From: JBKQHQ01 sp052148715
GTDB lineage: Bacteria > Pseudomonadota > Alphaproteobacteria > Rhizobiales > Xanthobacteraceae
DNA: 64,000 nucleotides
Reading direction: 5' to 3'
Assembly: GCA_052148715.1 (NCBI GenBank)
Contig: JBKQHQ010000230.1
Location: forward strand, 68,007 to 132,006
The notes beneath the pieces are model-generated. The model saw only the letters and a program-made list of their open reading frames with translations, was not told where the DNA came from and made no database searches. A program made the translations under genes and the position numbers. This document shows positions 17,408 through 26,846 of the stretch, one piece after another. The stretch's first letter is position 1, and each line of letters opens with the position of its first letter.

Positions 17408-18856
17408 ATGCCCTATGAAAGTCTTCGGCCTTATCTCGATCGGCTCACGCAGCAAGGATTGATGCGCTGGATCGACAAGGAGGTCGACAAGGATTGGGAG
17501 ATTTCCGCAATCGGTCGCATGATCTTCCGCGGCATGGCCGAAGAGCGTCGCTACGGTTTTGGCTTCCGGAACATCAAGGGCTACCCGGGCGGCCGGGTCG
17601 TGTCGGGAGTCGTGGCGGCTTCGACCAAGACGATGGCGGTGGCGCTCGACTGCGAGCCGACGCCCGCCGCCATTCACGAACGCACCATTCAGGGGATCGC
17701 CAATCCGATCGAGCCGGTCATCGTGAAGACCGGACCTTGTAAGGAAGTGATCCTCAAGGGCGATGACGTTGACCTGACGCGACTGCCGACGCCGATTTGG
17801 ACGCCTGAAAAGGATGCCGGTCCGTACTTGACTCCCCTTTGGGTCACAAAGGATCCAGACGACGGGACGCGCAACATCGGCATTCGCCGGGCGCAGGTGA
17901 AGAGTAGGAGCAGGACGGGCATTCTGTTCGGTGCGCCCGACCGCGGCGGCGCCATCCACCACGCCAAATGGAAGGCGCGCGGCAAGGCCATGCCGGCCGC
18001 GTTCTATATCGGCGCGGATCCGGTGCATTACCTCGTCGCGCCGGGCCGCTACGGCGTGGACGAGCTTGCTATTGCGGGCGGGATCCGCGGCCAGGCCGTC
18101 GAGATGGTGAAGTGCGAGACGGTCGATATCGAGGTGCCGGCGACCGCCGAAATCGTCGTGGAGGGCGAGATCCCCACGGACTATCTGGAGACCGAGGGAC
18201 CGTTTGGTGAGTTCAGCGGGTTCATGGCCGGCGGGCGCCGGTGTCCAGTCTTCAACGTCACCTGCATCACGCATCGGAAGGACCCGATCCTGCTCGGCAT
18301 CATCAGCCAGTTTCCGCCGAGCGAGAGCAGTATGATCAAGCGCAATCTGCTCGAGGCCAACCTGCTCAAGCACCTTAATCAGACGCTGCGTATTCCGGGC
18401 ATCGTCGACTTGCATGCGCTGGAATCCGGCGGCTGCACCGCGACCCTCTGGGTCAGCTTGAAGAAGATGTACACCGGGCATGTCGATCAGCTCGCCATGG
18501 CGGTGCTCGGATATTTCGGCATGAGCTACTACAAGTGGATCATCATTGCCGACGCGGACGACGACATTCGCGATCCCTTCATGCGGGAATGGATTTTGTC
18601 CTGGCGCGTCAATCCGGCCCGCGACATGCGCGTGCTGCCGAACACCGCGGCGGTCGAGCTCGACCCGTCGGGCCACCCGCCGGACGAATTTCCCGACGAG
18701 GATCTCGGCTCCAAGGTGATCATCGATGCCACGCGCCGCTGGCAATATCCGCCGGTCTCGTTGCCGCCGCGCGAGCGGCTCGAGCAGGTCGCGTCAAATT
18801 GGGCGGACTACGGCCTGCCGCCGCTCGACGAGATCCGGTTGCCGAAATGTCTTTGA
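17408..18856 (+). CDS. UbiD-family prenylated-FMN decarboxylase
   Basis: A 482-residue enzyme that reversibly decarboxylates aromatic or alpha,beta-unsaturated acids with prenylated FMN. The catalytic triad can be placed: Arg161 in N-I-G-I-R-R-A-Q, and Glu263 and Glu268 in E-T-E-G-P-F-G-E-F-S-G (spacing of five, as in fungal Fdc1). Length is normal for the family. The cofactor maker UbiX is not in the window, so it must be encoded elsewhere. Coupled with the GntR gene upstream and the FAA hydrolase gene nearby, it fits an aromatic acid pathway; the exact substrate cannot be read. Confidence 0.88.
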   Translation: MPYESLRPYLDRLTQQGLMRWIDKEVDKDWEISAIGRMIFRGMAEERRYGFGFRNIKGYPGGRVVSGVVAASTKTMAVALDCEPTPAAIHERTIQGIANPIEPVIVKTGPCKEVILKGDDVDLTRLPTPIWTPEKDAGPYLTPLWVTKDPDDGTRNIGIRRAQVKSRSRTGILFGAPDRGGAIHHAKWKARGKAMPAAFYIGADPVHYLVAPGRYGVDELAIAGGIRGQAVEMVKCETVDIEVPATAEIVVEGEIPTDYLETEGPFGEFSGFMAGGRRCPVFNVTCITHRKDPILLGIISQFPPSESSMIKRNLLEANLLKHLNQTLRIPGIVDLHALESGGCTATLWVSLKKMYTGHVDQLAMAVLGYFGMSYYKWIIIADADDDIRDPFMREWILSWRVNPARDMRVLPNTAAVELDPSGHPPDEFPDEDLGSKVIIDATRRWQYPPVSLPPRERLEQVASNWADYGLPPLDEIRLPKCL

Positions 18857-19128
18857 GATCGGATCGGCGGGCGGGGTCTCGTCGGTGGAGTAAGGTAAAG
18901 AAGTGAAATCCAGCACTCCGCCGATGAAAAAACCGTATGACCGCAATCAGGGTTGAACGGGTGTCGCAACGGTTGAACGCGCGCTCGTTGCATAACCTGT
19001 GAATTTCCGACCCACGACATATTGCTGGATTGCGCTCGCCGGTGCCATGTTGGGGGCCTGCTGGCCTGAAGACTGTTGCGGCTGCCGAGCGCTGACGACC
19101 GCAGAATTCAGCGGCTGAGGAAAACCTT

Positions 19129-20964
19129 ATGATGATGACGCTGCTCAGCGGCGGGACGCTGCACTTGGAGCAACTCGTGCTGTTCACGACGTTGATCCTA
19201 TGGTGGGCGCTGATGCGGCCGATGATGGTGCGCGACTACGACAGCCGGAAGCTCCCGCCCAATCCGGCGGCCCGGATCATCGTCGTGCTCATGTATGTGT
19301 TGATCTATCTGGTCTTGGCGTTCTCGCTCGACCGTTTCGGCCAATCCGCCTTGCCGTATCTGGCGCCGCTGCCGTTCGTGGCGTCGCTCGTCAAGTCGAT
19401 GGAGAATCAAGCACCGCTGCTCGCCATCGCGACGCTCGGCGGGCTATGGCAGGTGGCGTTCTTCCGCGATCTCGAGCGCGCATTGCTGGTTTCGTTGCAC
19501 AGCACCCGCCATCTGCATTCCGATAGTCAGCTGCTGGCCCGGCATCTCGCGCGCTGTGTGTTCAATCCTTCCGCCGTGCAGCGGAACCTCGATCTCAATC
19601 ATCTCAGGAAATACGGGGTCTTCGTCGAGGGCGACGATGTCGGCCCGGCCGACCTGATGATCGTGAACAATTGGCGCAAGGTTTCCTCATTGCTGCGCCT
19701 GGTGCGGGTTTGGAACGAAGATGCCGCGCGGCTGCTGACCCCGCAGGACATGGAGGTTCTCGACGAGATCGAGACCGCGCACGAGCGCAAGACCCAGCTG
19801 GCCATGAATATCATCAAGATGACGCAGCACGCTGCCGACGGCAAGGAGGCGAGCAGGCTCTTGTCCGACTTGATGCAGTCGCTGTCGGCGACACTGCAGC
19901 TCGACCGCAGCAACTTGGCGGATGTCGAAGCGCAGGCGAGAACGATCCTGGGCGCCGGCGCCCGAAGCGGCGCGCCGCTGACGGTGAAGCTGAGCGCGCA
20001 GGAGCTCAGAAACTGTATCTATCAAATCCAGGGTTACTTCGAGGTCGAGTACGACGCGCTGTTGCAGCGCCTGGCCGAACTCGCCGCCAAATCCACCGTG
20101 CTGGCCGGTCCGGCCGGTGCCGAGCGCCTAGACGCGCTCAAGGCCGCCGGTTTCCTCGGGCTCGGCCGCATTGATCGCATCAGCCTCGACAATGTGCTTT
20201 GGCTTTTCCTGGTCGCCTCGGTCGGCGGCTTCCTCATCAAGTATATCAGCAACATCGGCGACATCGGCACGGCCCCCGGGCAAACGAACCCGGAGGTCGT
20301 GGCGCGTTTCGCCTTCACCATGGCGATTGCGGGGCTGATCGGCGCCATCGTCGGATCGATCCGTCGCTATGCGCGCGCGCCCATCGCGCCATGGAGCGTA
20401 TATCTCGCAGCGGGCATAGCCGCAGCCTTCCTCTATGTGGGAATCATCATGGCGGACGACCTGCTGAAGGAATTTCTCGGGATCGAGCCGCAGGCGGGCC
20501 GCCCACCGTTTTCGCTTATGCGCCAGGTACCTTGGAGCCTTGTGCCGCTGATGTTGACCGTGGCGGTCTGTTACCTTGCGCGTCTGAAGAGTTGGGCTGA
20601 GTTGCTGCGGCTCGGGCCCTATGGGTCCTATCTTGACCGCGTGATCGACGGCGCGTGCGTCAGTGCGGCGGTATTGCTCGGCTATTACGCCGCGGTTGCG
20701 CTACATCCGTTGCTCCATATGGAATTGCCGGCGGGCCTCGCCCACAGAATTGCGATGCCGCACACATTACCCATCCCGATCAACACGTCGTTGCAGGTGC
20801 AAGCTTTCTTGATCGGCTTCTTCTTCGTCCGCGATGCGCGCCGCGTGGCGCACGCCACCATCGTGGAGAGCGCCGCGGCCCTCGTGCCCAGATTTAGACC
20901 AACGAAGCTAGCTGATGCTTCCCCGGCGTCCGCCGCCGCCCCGGTGGCGACGCCCGCGGAATGA
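19129..20964 (+). CDS. Polytopic membrane protein of unknown function
   Basis: Not recognised. This 611-residue protein has two membrane segments near the N-terminus (about 14-34 and 48-66), a long mostly helical soluble region (about 110-350) with heptad-like stretches (E-V-L-D-E-I-E-T-A-H-E-R-K-T-Q) and then about six more membrane segments from 357 to 570. The tail is alanine/proline-rich. A G-A-G-G-A Shine-Dalgarno precedes the ATG. It has no ATPase, kinase or transporter signature that I can see. It sits alone, 270 bp after the UbiD gene and 49 bp from a convergent nitroreductase gene. Confidence 0.7.
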   Translation: MMMTLLSGGTLHLEQLVLFTTLILWWALMRPMMVRDYDSRKLPPNPAARIIVVLMYVLIYLVLAFSLDRFGQSALPYLAPLPFVASLVKSMENQAPLLAIATLGGLWQVAFFRDLERALLVSLHSTRHLHSDSQLLARHLARCVFNPSAVQRNLDLNHLRKYGVFVEGDDVGPADLMIVNNWRKVSSLLRLVRVWNEDAARLLTPQDMEVLDEIETAHERKTQLAMNIIKMTQHAADGKEASRLLSDLMQSLSATLQLDRSNLADVEAQARTILGAGARSGAPLTVKLSAQELRNCIYQIQGYFEVEYDALLQRLAELAAKSTVLAGPAGAERLDALKAAGFLGLGRIDRISLDNVLWLFLVASVGGFLIKYISNIGDIGTAPGQTNPEVVARFAFTMAIAGLIGAIVGSIRRYARAPIAPWSVYLAAGIAAAFLYVGIIMADDLLKEFLGIEPQAGRPPFSLMRQVPWSLVPLMLTVAVCYLARLKSWAELLRLGPYGSYLDRVIDGACVSAAVLLGYYAAVALHPLLHMELPAGLAHRIAMPHTLPIPINTSLQVQAFLIGFFFVRDARRVAHATIVESAAALVPRFRPTKLADASPASAAAPVATPAE

Positions 20965-21013
20965 CGGCTTGCGGCGCTGGGAGTCCGCTCATGGCCGGTC
21001 CCGGCGTGGCACT

Positions 21014-21748
21014 TCAGCTGCCGAGGAACGTCGTGAACTTGTCGACCGCGCAGCGCTCGGTGCGGAACTGATTGACGCGGGCGCCAAAATCGGCGTAGCC
21101 GACGGCCATGCCGCACACGATCTTGTGGTCCTCACTGATCGGCAAATGCGCCCGGATGATTTTCGGATACTCGGCGATCGCGGCTTGCGCGCAGGTGTGC
21201 AGGCCGAATGAACGCGCGGCGATCATGATGCTTTGCAGAAAGCCGCCATAATCCATCCAGCTGCCGACCTCGAGGCGCGCATCGATGGTGAAGACCATGC
21301 CGAGCGGCGCCCCGAAGAAATTGTAATTGGTGGAGCGTTGCTCCTTCATGCGCTCCTTTTCGCCCCGCTGGATCCCAAGCGTGCCATAAAGGCCCCAACC
21401 GCAGGCGCGGCGGCGCGCGAGATAGGGATCAAAAAGCGTGTCGGTATAATACTTGTAGTCGCGCTCGTGCCCGGGCTCGTCAGCCAGGTAGGCCGCGCGG
21501 ATGGCATTGCCGAGAGTTTGCAGCGGCTCCCCGGTGAGGACGAGCACGTTCCACGGCTGCAGGTTTGAGCCGCTCGGCGCGTTCGAGGCAATCGATAGAA
21601 TTTCGCGGATGACGGGAAGCGGCACCGGCGTGCTCAGAAACTTTCGCGCCGACTGACGCGAGCGAATGGCCTCCGCCACGCTCGTTGCCGCATCTGCCTG
21701 CGGGATGTCGGCGGCCGGGACGATCGGCTCGTGGATGATGGCGCCCAT
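21014..21748 (-). CDS. Nitroreductase-family FMN oxidoreductase
   Basis: A 244-residue cytoplasmic FMN enzyme that reduces nitro groups, quinones or enamides with NAD(P)H. Seen: FMN phosphate-binding start I-R-S-R-Q-S-A-R-K-F at about residues 28-37, A-P-S-G-S-N-L-Q-P-W-N at 57-67, and the C-terminal G-M-A-V-G-Y-A-D. A Y-N-F-F-G-A-P segment mid-chain fits the subgroup with longer dimer helices. RutE and nitrobenzoate reductases belong to the same superfamily. It is divergent from the NMT1-like receptor genes and could act on a ring imported by them. Confidence 0.83.
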   Translation of the reverse strand: MGAIIHEPIVPAADIPQADAATSVAEAIRSRQSARKFLSTPVPLPVIREILSIASNAPSGSNLQPWNVLVLTGEPLQTLGNAIRAAYLADEPGHERDYKYYTDTLFDPYLARRRACGWGLYGTLGIQRGEKERMKEQRSTNYNFFGAPLGMVFTIDARLEVGSWMDYGGFLQSIMIAARSFGLHTCAQAAIAEYPKIIRAHLPISEDHKIVCGMAVGYADFGARVNQFRTERCAVDKFTTFLGS

Positions 21749-21831
21749 GGCAAAAGCCCTTCAGTTGCCGAGGTGCCGCGAATAGGCCGGGGGCCGCCTC
21801 CTTGGCACGGATATTGCTGAACGATCTACTG

Positions 21832-21884
21832 ACGCTGGTCGATTGCAGATGCACTTCCTATTCGGGATCAGCTTGGACCAGCGT
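21832..21884. repeat. Nine-base inverted repeat between divergent genes
   Basis: ACGCTGGTC at 21832-21840 and GACCAGCGT at 21876-21884 are perfect inverted copies 35 bases apart, in the divergent region between the nitroreductase and receptor genes. They could be paired operator half-sites or form a long hairpin in the receptor leader. Confidence 0.4.
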
Positions 21885-21962
21885 GCGGTCATTATGCAAC
21901 AGACCAGCCGGTGTTGCCATCGGACTTTCCGCCGCGAGCTTAGTGTAACAAGGAGACAGGCG

Positions 21963-22988
21963 ATGCATAGAGTTTGGGCCGTCCTCGCCGTGCTGGTCGC
22001 CACTGCCGCGACGCTCCCGGCCTTCGCCGAGGAAAGGACGCCGGTACGCTTTACGCTCGACTGGAAATTTCAGGGCCTCCACAGCTGGTACTATCTCGCG
22101 CTGAAGCGAGGGTACTTTGCCCAGGAGGGCCTCGACCTAACGATCGATCAGGGAGAGGGCTCCGCCGCGACCGTTACGCGAGTGATGAGCGGCGCTTACG
22201 ACGCTGGGTTCGGAGATATCAACGCCATCATCCAGAATGCCGCGCTGCATCCGGGCGCCGCGCCGGTGATGGTGTACATGATCTACAGCAACGGGCCCTT
22301 CGTGATGGGAACGTTGGCCGGCGGGCCGATCAAGCAACTCAAGGACGTTGAGAATCATACGATCGGGTCGCCCGCCGGAAGCGCGGCGCTCGCCTTGTTT
22401 GGGACCTTGGCGAAGAAAAACAACATCGATCAAAGCCTGATCAAGTTCGTGAACATGGCGCCCAATCTGCAGGACCAGATGCTCGTCAGCCGGCAGGTCG
22501 ACGCCACGCTCACCTTTAACGTGACGAGTTACATCAACATAATCGGTATGCATCTCGACCCCGACAAGGATATTCGCTGGTTTTACTTCAACAATTACGG
22601 GCTCGACCTCTATTCGAACGGCATCATGGTGTCGCCCAAGCTCCTGCAGAGGCCCGACATGGTGAAGGGTCTTGTCCGCGCCATCAATAAGGGGATTGTC
22701 GAGGCAACCAAGAACCCGGATGAGGCGATCGCAGCTCTCGTCGAGCAGGAGCCGTTGATCAATAAGGACCTCGAGAAACGTCGCATGCTCTATGCTCTTC
22801 GGACCTTGATATTGACTCCCGAGGAAGCCGAGCTTGGGATCGGCGACGTGAAGGACGCCCGCCTGAAAGCCTCGATCAGCCAGGTGGCGCAATCCTTCGG
22901 CTTGTCGCGTGAGCCCGACGGGTCGGAGATCTTCAACCGATCCTTCCTCCCACCGCGCGCCGAACGTGCCCTTGAGTTAACGCAATAG
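21963..22988 (+). CDS. NMT1/THI5-like ABC solute-binding protein (first of a tandem pair)
   Basis: A 341-residue periplasmic receptor of the NMT1/SsuA class, which binds pyrimidines, thiamine precursors, sulfonates or aromatics. The ATG at 21963 has A-A-G-G-A-G upstream and begins a clear signal peptide ending A-F-A; the longer in-frame extension is unlikely. The mature start V-R-F-T-L-D-W-K-F-Q-G and the Y-D-A-G-F-G-D-I-N motif are THI5-like. It is similar along its length to the next receptor, so the two arose by duplication. Both probably serve the ATPase/permease pair at 25178-26841. Confidence 0.86.
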   Translation: MHRVWAVLAVLVATAATLPAFAEERTPVRFTLDWKFQGLHSWYYLALKRGYFAQEGLDLTIDQGEGSAATVTRVMSGAYDAGFGDINAIIQNAALHPGAAPVMVYMIYSNGPFVMGTLAGGPIKQLKDVENHTIGSPAGSAALALFGTLAKKNNIDQSLIKFVNMAPNLQDQMLVSRQVDATLTFNVTSYINIIGMHLDPDKDIRWFYFNNYGLDLYSNGIMVSPKLLQRPDMVKGLVRAINKGIVEATKNPDEAIAALVEQEPLINKDLEKRRMLYALRTLILTPEEAELGIGDVKDARLKASISQVAQSFGLSREPDGSEIFNRSFLPPRAERALELTQ

Positions 22989-23261
22989 GCTGAGGCTGCG
23001 CGGCGGTCGCGACAGGCACACGGCTTGCAGGGTCCGAACCCTGTAAGCACGCAATTTGGGCCGGTGTGCGTTCCGGAGGCGATCATATCGAGAGGCAATC
23101 CGCTCTTTGAGCAGGAATTGAGCTTTGCGTGCCCAGGCATGCAGCTGTATGACTACGATTCGAGCAATTGCACCGGGCGTTGGCGAAGGGTCTTCGACCA
23201 CAAGGGCGCGCATCGCTGCGCCGCGGATCGATCAAATGGGAAAAGAAAATAGGAGTATACG

Positions 23262-24302
23262 ATGATGCGCTGGCGCTTGCGTTCGAACCTTGCCGGCCTG
23301 CTCGCCGTCTCGGTTGCGGCCATGCTCTCGCTTGCCGCCGTGGCGGCGGAGCCGACGAAAATCAAGTTCGTGCTCAACTGGAAGTACCAGGGACCGCAGG
23401 GATGGTTCTTTCTCGCCGAGGACCGCGGCTACCTGAAAGCGGAAGGCATCGATATCACCTACGACCAGAGCAACGGATCGGGGGCCGGCGTCCCGCTCAT
23501 CGCGCAGGGCACCTACGATGCGGCCTTCAGCGACATCAACGCGCTGATCGAGTTTGCCGCTAAGAAACCCGACGAGGCGCCGATCGCCGTCTACCTCCTG
23601 TACAACCGCCCGCCCTTCACCATCGCGGTCAAGGCCGATAGCCCGATCCACACGCCCAAGGATCTTGAAGGCAAGACGTTGGGCGGTTCCCCGGGCGACG
23701 GCGCGCTCAAGCTCTTTCCTGCGTTCTGCAAGATCACCATGATCGACTGCACGAAGATCAACATCACCAGTATGCAGCCGAGCCTGCGCGAGCAGATGCT
23801 CATGCAAGGTCAAGTCGACGGGGTTTTCGGCTACGTCAATACCATTCGCTTCAGCGCCAAGCTGATGGGCGTCGATGACAAGCAGCTGCGCTACATCAAT
23901 TACGGAGACTATGGGATGGACCTCTATTCCAATGCCGTGATGGTGTCGAAGCGCTTGGCCAAGGAGAAGCCCGAGGTGGTGAAGGGGCTGGTACGAGCCA
24001 TCAACAAAGGGCTGCTCGATGCGTTGAAGGACCCCGACGCGGCGATCGCCGCGGTGGCCAAGCGCGAGCCGCTGATCAAGAGCGCGATCGAGCGCGAACG
24101 CTTCGACGCGACCATCGCGGCCGAGATGAACCACCCGGAAGTCGCCAAGATCGGCCTTGGCAATGTCGACACGGCCCGGCTCAAGAAATCGATCGACATC
24201 CTGGTGGTCGCGGATGCCCTGCCGCGCACGCCGGGCATCGATGAGATCTTTACCCCGGCCTTCCTGCCGCCCGCCGATGAGCTGGTGAAGAAGCTGTTCT
24301 GA
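23262..24302 (+). CDS. NMT1/THI5-like ABC solute-binding protein (second of the pair)
   Basis: A 346-residue paralogue of the preceding gene. A signal peptide ends near A-A-V-A-A. The mature start I-K-F-V-L-N-W-K-Y-Q-G-P-Q-G-W and the Y-D-A-A-F-S-D-I-N motif mirror the first copy, as do the late M-D-L-Y-S-N and G-L-V-R-A-I-N-K-G segments. Two cysteines (F-C-K-I and D-C-T-K) are only in this copy. G-G-A-G lies upstream of the ATG. It is 84 bp from the SDR gene and likely heads that operon. Ligand probably an aromatic or N-heterocyclic compound; inferred. Confidence 0.86.
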   Translation: MMRWRLRSNLAGLLAVSVAAMLSLAAVAAEPTKIKFVLNWKYQGPQGWFFLAEDRGYLKAEGIDITYDQSNGSGAGVPLIAQGTYDAAFSDINALIEFAAKKPDEAPIAVYLLYNRPPFTIAVKADSPIHTPKDLEGKTLGGSPGDGALKLFPAFCKITMIDCTKINITSMQPSLREQMLMQGQVDGVFGYVNTIRFSAKLMGVDDKQLRYINYGDYGMDLYSNAVMVSKRLAKEKPEVVKGLVRAINKGLLDALKDPDAAIAAVAKREPLIKSAIERERFDATIAAEMNHPEVAKIGLGNVDTARLKKSIDILVVADALPRTPGIDEIFTPAFLPPADELVKKLF

Positions 24303-24386
24303 TCGCGGCATCGGCGACGGTCCGCCGGCTCGGCCTTGAGCGGTGGACCGGGGTGCCGCCGCGACAACTGACATGACCGAGCCGCT

Positions 24387-25181
24387 ATGGATTTGGGACT
24401 GAAGGGACGGGTCGCCGTCATAACCGGGCCGGCAAAAGGCATGGGTGCCGCGATCACCAATGCCTTCGCGGCCGAGGGCGCGCGGCTCGCCCTGATCGGC
24501 CGCGACACCGCCGCGATCGAGCCGGTCGCCGCCGAGGTGTTGGCCCGTGGCGGCGATGCCATCGTGTTGTCGTGCGACCTCACCGACCCCGATCAATGCG
24601 AGGGCGCGGCGCGGGAAACCAGGAATGCGTTCGACGGGCGCATCGACATCCTCGTCAATGTCGCCGGCGGCTCCGGGCCCATCGGCAAGACCGGTGTCGA
24701 GACGACACCCGCGGAGTTCGACGCCATCGTCACCCTGAATATGCACGGCTGCTTCCACACCATGCGCAGCGTGCTCCCGACGATGATGGCGCAACGCTAC
24801 GGCAAGATCGTCAATGTCGGCGGCACCTTCGGCATGCGCGGCCGCGCCGGCCGCATGGCCTATTCGGCATCGAAATGGGGGCTGCGCGGCATCACCAAGA
24901 GTTTTGCGCTCGAGGTCGGTTCCTACAACATCAACGTCAATTGCGTCGCGCCGGGTATGGTCGACGGCCCGCGCTTCCGCGACAAGGTGTGCGCCGACAT
25001 GGCGCGCCGGCTCAACATCACGGTCGAGGAGGCCGCGGCTCGGCACGCCGCCGACTATGCGCTGAAGCGCGTGACCGCGGATGCCGACGTTGCCAATGCC
25101 TGCTTGTTTCTCGCCAGTGACGTATCGCGTCAGATCACCGGCGTCGACCTGGCGGTCGATGGCGGCTGGGCGATGCTGTGA
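24387..25181 (+). CDS. SDR-family oxidoreductase with altered catalytic serine
   Basis: A 264-residue NAD(P)-dependent dehydrogenase of the classical SDR class. Seen: nucleotide motif T-G-P-A-K-G-M-G at 13-20, N-V-A-G at 91-94, Y-S-A-S-K at 159-163 and the C-terminal G-V-D-L-A-V-D-G-G-W. The position 13 residues before Tyr159, normally Ser, is Gly146 in I-V-N-V-G-G-T-F-G; Thr147 is adjacent and might substitute. Its stop overlaps the GTG of the ABC ATPase gene by four bases, so the two are co-translated. It probably oxidises or reduces the imported compound. Confidence 0.87.
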   Translation: MDLGLKGRVAVITGPAKGMGAAITNAFAAEGARLALIGRDTAAIEPVAAEVLARGGDAIVLSCDLTDPDQCEGAARETRNAFDGRIDILVNVAGGSGPIGKTGVETTPAEFDAIVTLNMHGCFHTMRSVLPTMMAQRYGKIVNVGGTFGMRGRAGRMAYSASKWGLRGITKSFALEVGSYNINVNCVAPGMVDGPRFRDKVCADMARRLNITVEEAAARHAADYALKRVTADADVANACLFLASDVSRQITGVDLAVDGGWAML

Positions 25182-26068
25182 AAGCGTCTTCTGCGTCCCA
25201 TACGGAGGCTTTCGTCGAGCTCGAGGGCGCGACCGTCACCTATGGGCGCGGGTCGCGCGGGGTGCATGCCTTGGCGCGGACCGATTTGCGGGTGGGGCAG
25301 GGCGATTTTGTCGCCTTGGTCGGCCCTTCGGGCTGCGGCAAGTCGACCATACTCAAGCTCGTCACCGGACTGATCAAGGCATCGAGCGGCTTCGTCTTCG
25401 TCTCGGGACGTGAAGTCGGAGCCGAGCCGATGCGGGTCGGGATGGCGTTTCAGAATCCCACCTTGCTGCCGTGGCTCTCGATCCGCGACAACGTCATGCT
25501 GCCGTTGAAGATCGTCGCGCCGTTCCGGCAGGAGTACCGTGCGCAGCGCAAGCGGGCGTTTCGCGAGCGGGCGGACGCGCTGCTGGCGCAAGTAGGGCTT
25601 GCCGGGTTCGGCGACAAATATCCGTGGCAGCTTTCCGGCGGCATGATGCAGCGCGCCTCGCTCTGTCGCGCGCTGATCCACGATCCGCAACTGCTGATGC
25701 TCGACGAGCCGTTCGGTGCGCTTGATCAATTCACCCGCGAGGAGCTGTGGGCGATCATGCAGGATCTGTGGATGGCGCGCCGGCCGACGGTGCTGCTCGT
25801 CACCCACGATCTGAAGGAGGCCGCCTATCTCGCCAACCGCATCTGCGTCATGCAGGCCCGCCCCGGGCGGATCATCGACGACAGCCCGGTGCCGTTTGCG
25901 CGCCCGCGCGTGATCGATACCTGCTATCTGCCCGACTTCGTCGCCATGACGCAGCGCCTGCGCGAGCTGATTGTCTCCGCCCGCACGCTCGACCCGTCTT
26001 CCGAAGGAGCCGACCGCGCGCCGCACCAAAGCGCGGCCGCATCATTGAATCCCGAGCGGGCCGCGTGA
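25178..26068 (+). CDS. ABC importer ATPase (nitrate/sulfonate/taurine class)
   Basis: A 296-residue cytoplasmic ATPase. Walker A G-P-S-G-C-G-K-S-T is at 49-57, signature L-S-G-G-M, Walker B L-L-M-L-D-E-P and the H-loop V-T-H-D follow in order. The GTG start at 25178 lies inside the SDR stop, and the permease ATG overlaps this gene's stop by one base, so all three are translationally coupled. The last 30 residues are variable. It powers uptake by the adjacent permease with the NMT1-like receptors. Confidence 0.88.
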   Translation: MKASSASHTEAFVELEGATVTYGRGSRGVHALARTDLRVGQGDFVALVGPSGCGKSTILKLVTGLIKASSGFVFVSGREVGAEPMRVGMAFQNPTLLPWLSIRDNVMLPLKIVAPFRQEYRAQRKRAFRERADALLAQVGLAGFGDKYPWQLSGGMMQRASLCRALIHDPQLLMLDEPFGALDQFTREELWAIMQDLWMARRPTVLLVTHDLKEAAYLANRICVMQARPGRIIDDSPVPFARPRVIDTCYLPDFVAMTQRLRELIVSARTLDPSSEGADRAPHQSAAASLNPERAA

Positions 26069-26841
26069 TGAACCAGGAACTGCATCGCCGCATCGCCTCG
26101 ATCGCGCTCATCGTCGGTCTCTTCGTCGCCTGGGAGGTGATCTGTCGCGTCTTCGGGGTGAGCGACATCGTCATCCCGAGGCCGAGTCAGATCCTGGTCG
26201 CGTTGTGGGAACGCATGCCGCAGCTGTGGCCGCACACGCTGCAGACCCTCTACACCACGCTTGTCGGCTTTCTCTTCGGCATCATCCTCGGCATCGTGCT
26301 CGGCGTCATGGTCGGCTCCTCGAAGCTTGCCTACGACGTGGCCTATCCGTTGCTGGTCGGCTTCGCGTCGATCCCGAAGGTCGCGGTGGTGCCAATCTTT
26401 GTGCTTTGGTTCGGCGCCGGGACCGTGCCGGCGATCCTGACCGCCATGATCATGTCGCTCTTTCCGATCGTCGTGAATGTCGCGACCGGCCTCGCCACGA
26501 CGGAGCCCGAGCTTGAAGACGTGATGCGGGCCTGGCGCGCGAGCAAGTTCGACATTCTGTGGAACGTCGGGCTGCCGCGGACGATGCCGTATTTCTTTGC
26601 CTCGTTGAAGGTCGCGGTGTCATTGGCCTTCGTCGGCACGGTGATCTCTGAAACCGTCGCGTCGAATCGGGGCATCGGCAACGTGATGATGATCGCGAGC
26701 TCCATGTTCGACGTTCCGCTGGTCTTCGCCGGCCTGGTGATCCTGGCGGCCCTGGGCATCGCGCTCTATGTCGTGTTCTCGTTCATCGAGCACCGGGTCA
26801 CCGGCTGGGCGCATCGTAAGGACGAACTGGTGGTGAGCTGA
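26068..26841 (+). CDS. ABC importer permease (SsuC/TauC-like)
   Basis: A 257-residue inner-membrane subunit with about six membrane segments. The EAA-type coupling loop is visible (E-D-V-M-R-A-W-R-A-S-K-F-D-I-L-W-N-V-G-L-P-R). The ATG at 26068 overlaps the ATPase stop. The family has one permease gene forming a homodimer, which fits the single gene here. The amidohydrolase gene begins five bases after its stop, so substrate uptake and hydrolysis are expressed together. Confidence 0.88.
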   Translation: MNQELHRRIASIALIVGLFVAWEVICRVFGVSDIVIPRPSQILVALWERMPQLWPHTLQTLYTTLVGFLFGIILGIVLGVMVGSSKLAYDVAYPLLVGFASIPKVAVVPIFVLWFGAGTVPAILTAMIMSLFPIVVNVATGLATTEPELEDVMRAWRASKFDILWNVGLPRTMPYFFASLKVAVSLAFVGTVISETVASNRGIGNVMMIASSMFDVPLVFAGLVILAALGIALYVVFSFIEHRVTGWAHRKDELVVS

Positions 26842-26846
26842 AAACG

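Noticed and set aside
23232..25046. Long minus-strand open frame (about 600 codons) opposite the second receptor and SDR genes
   Set aside because: It is antisense to two well-recognised proteins, has Arg/His/Asp-rich composition with no domain, and results from high third-position GC.
25178..26841. ABC ATPase/permease considered as a thiamine-precursor (ThiXYZ) or sulfonate (SsuABC) system
   Set aside because: No thi genes, thiamine riboswitch or SsuD/sulfur genes accompany it; the amidohydrolase and SDR suggest another ligand, so no symbol was given.
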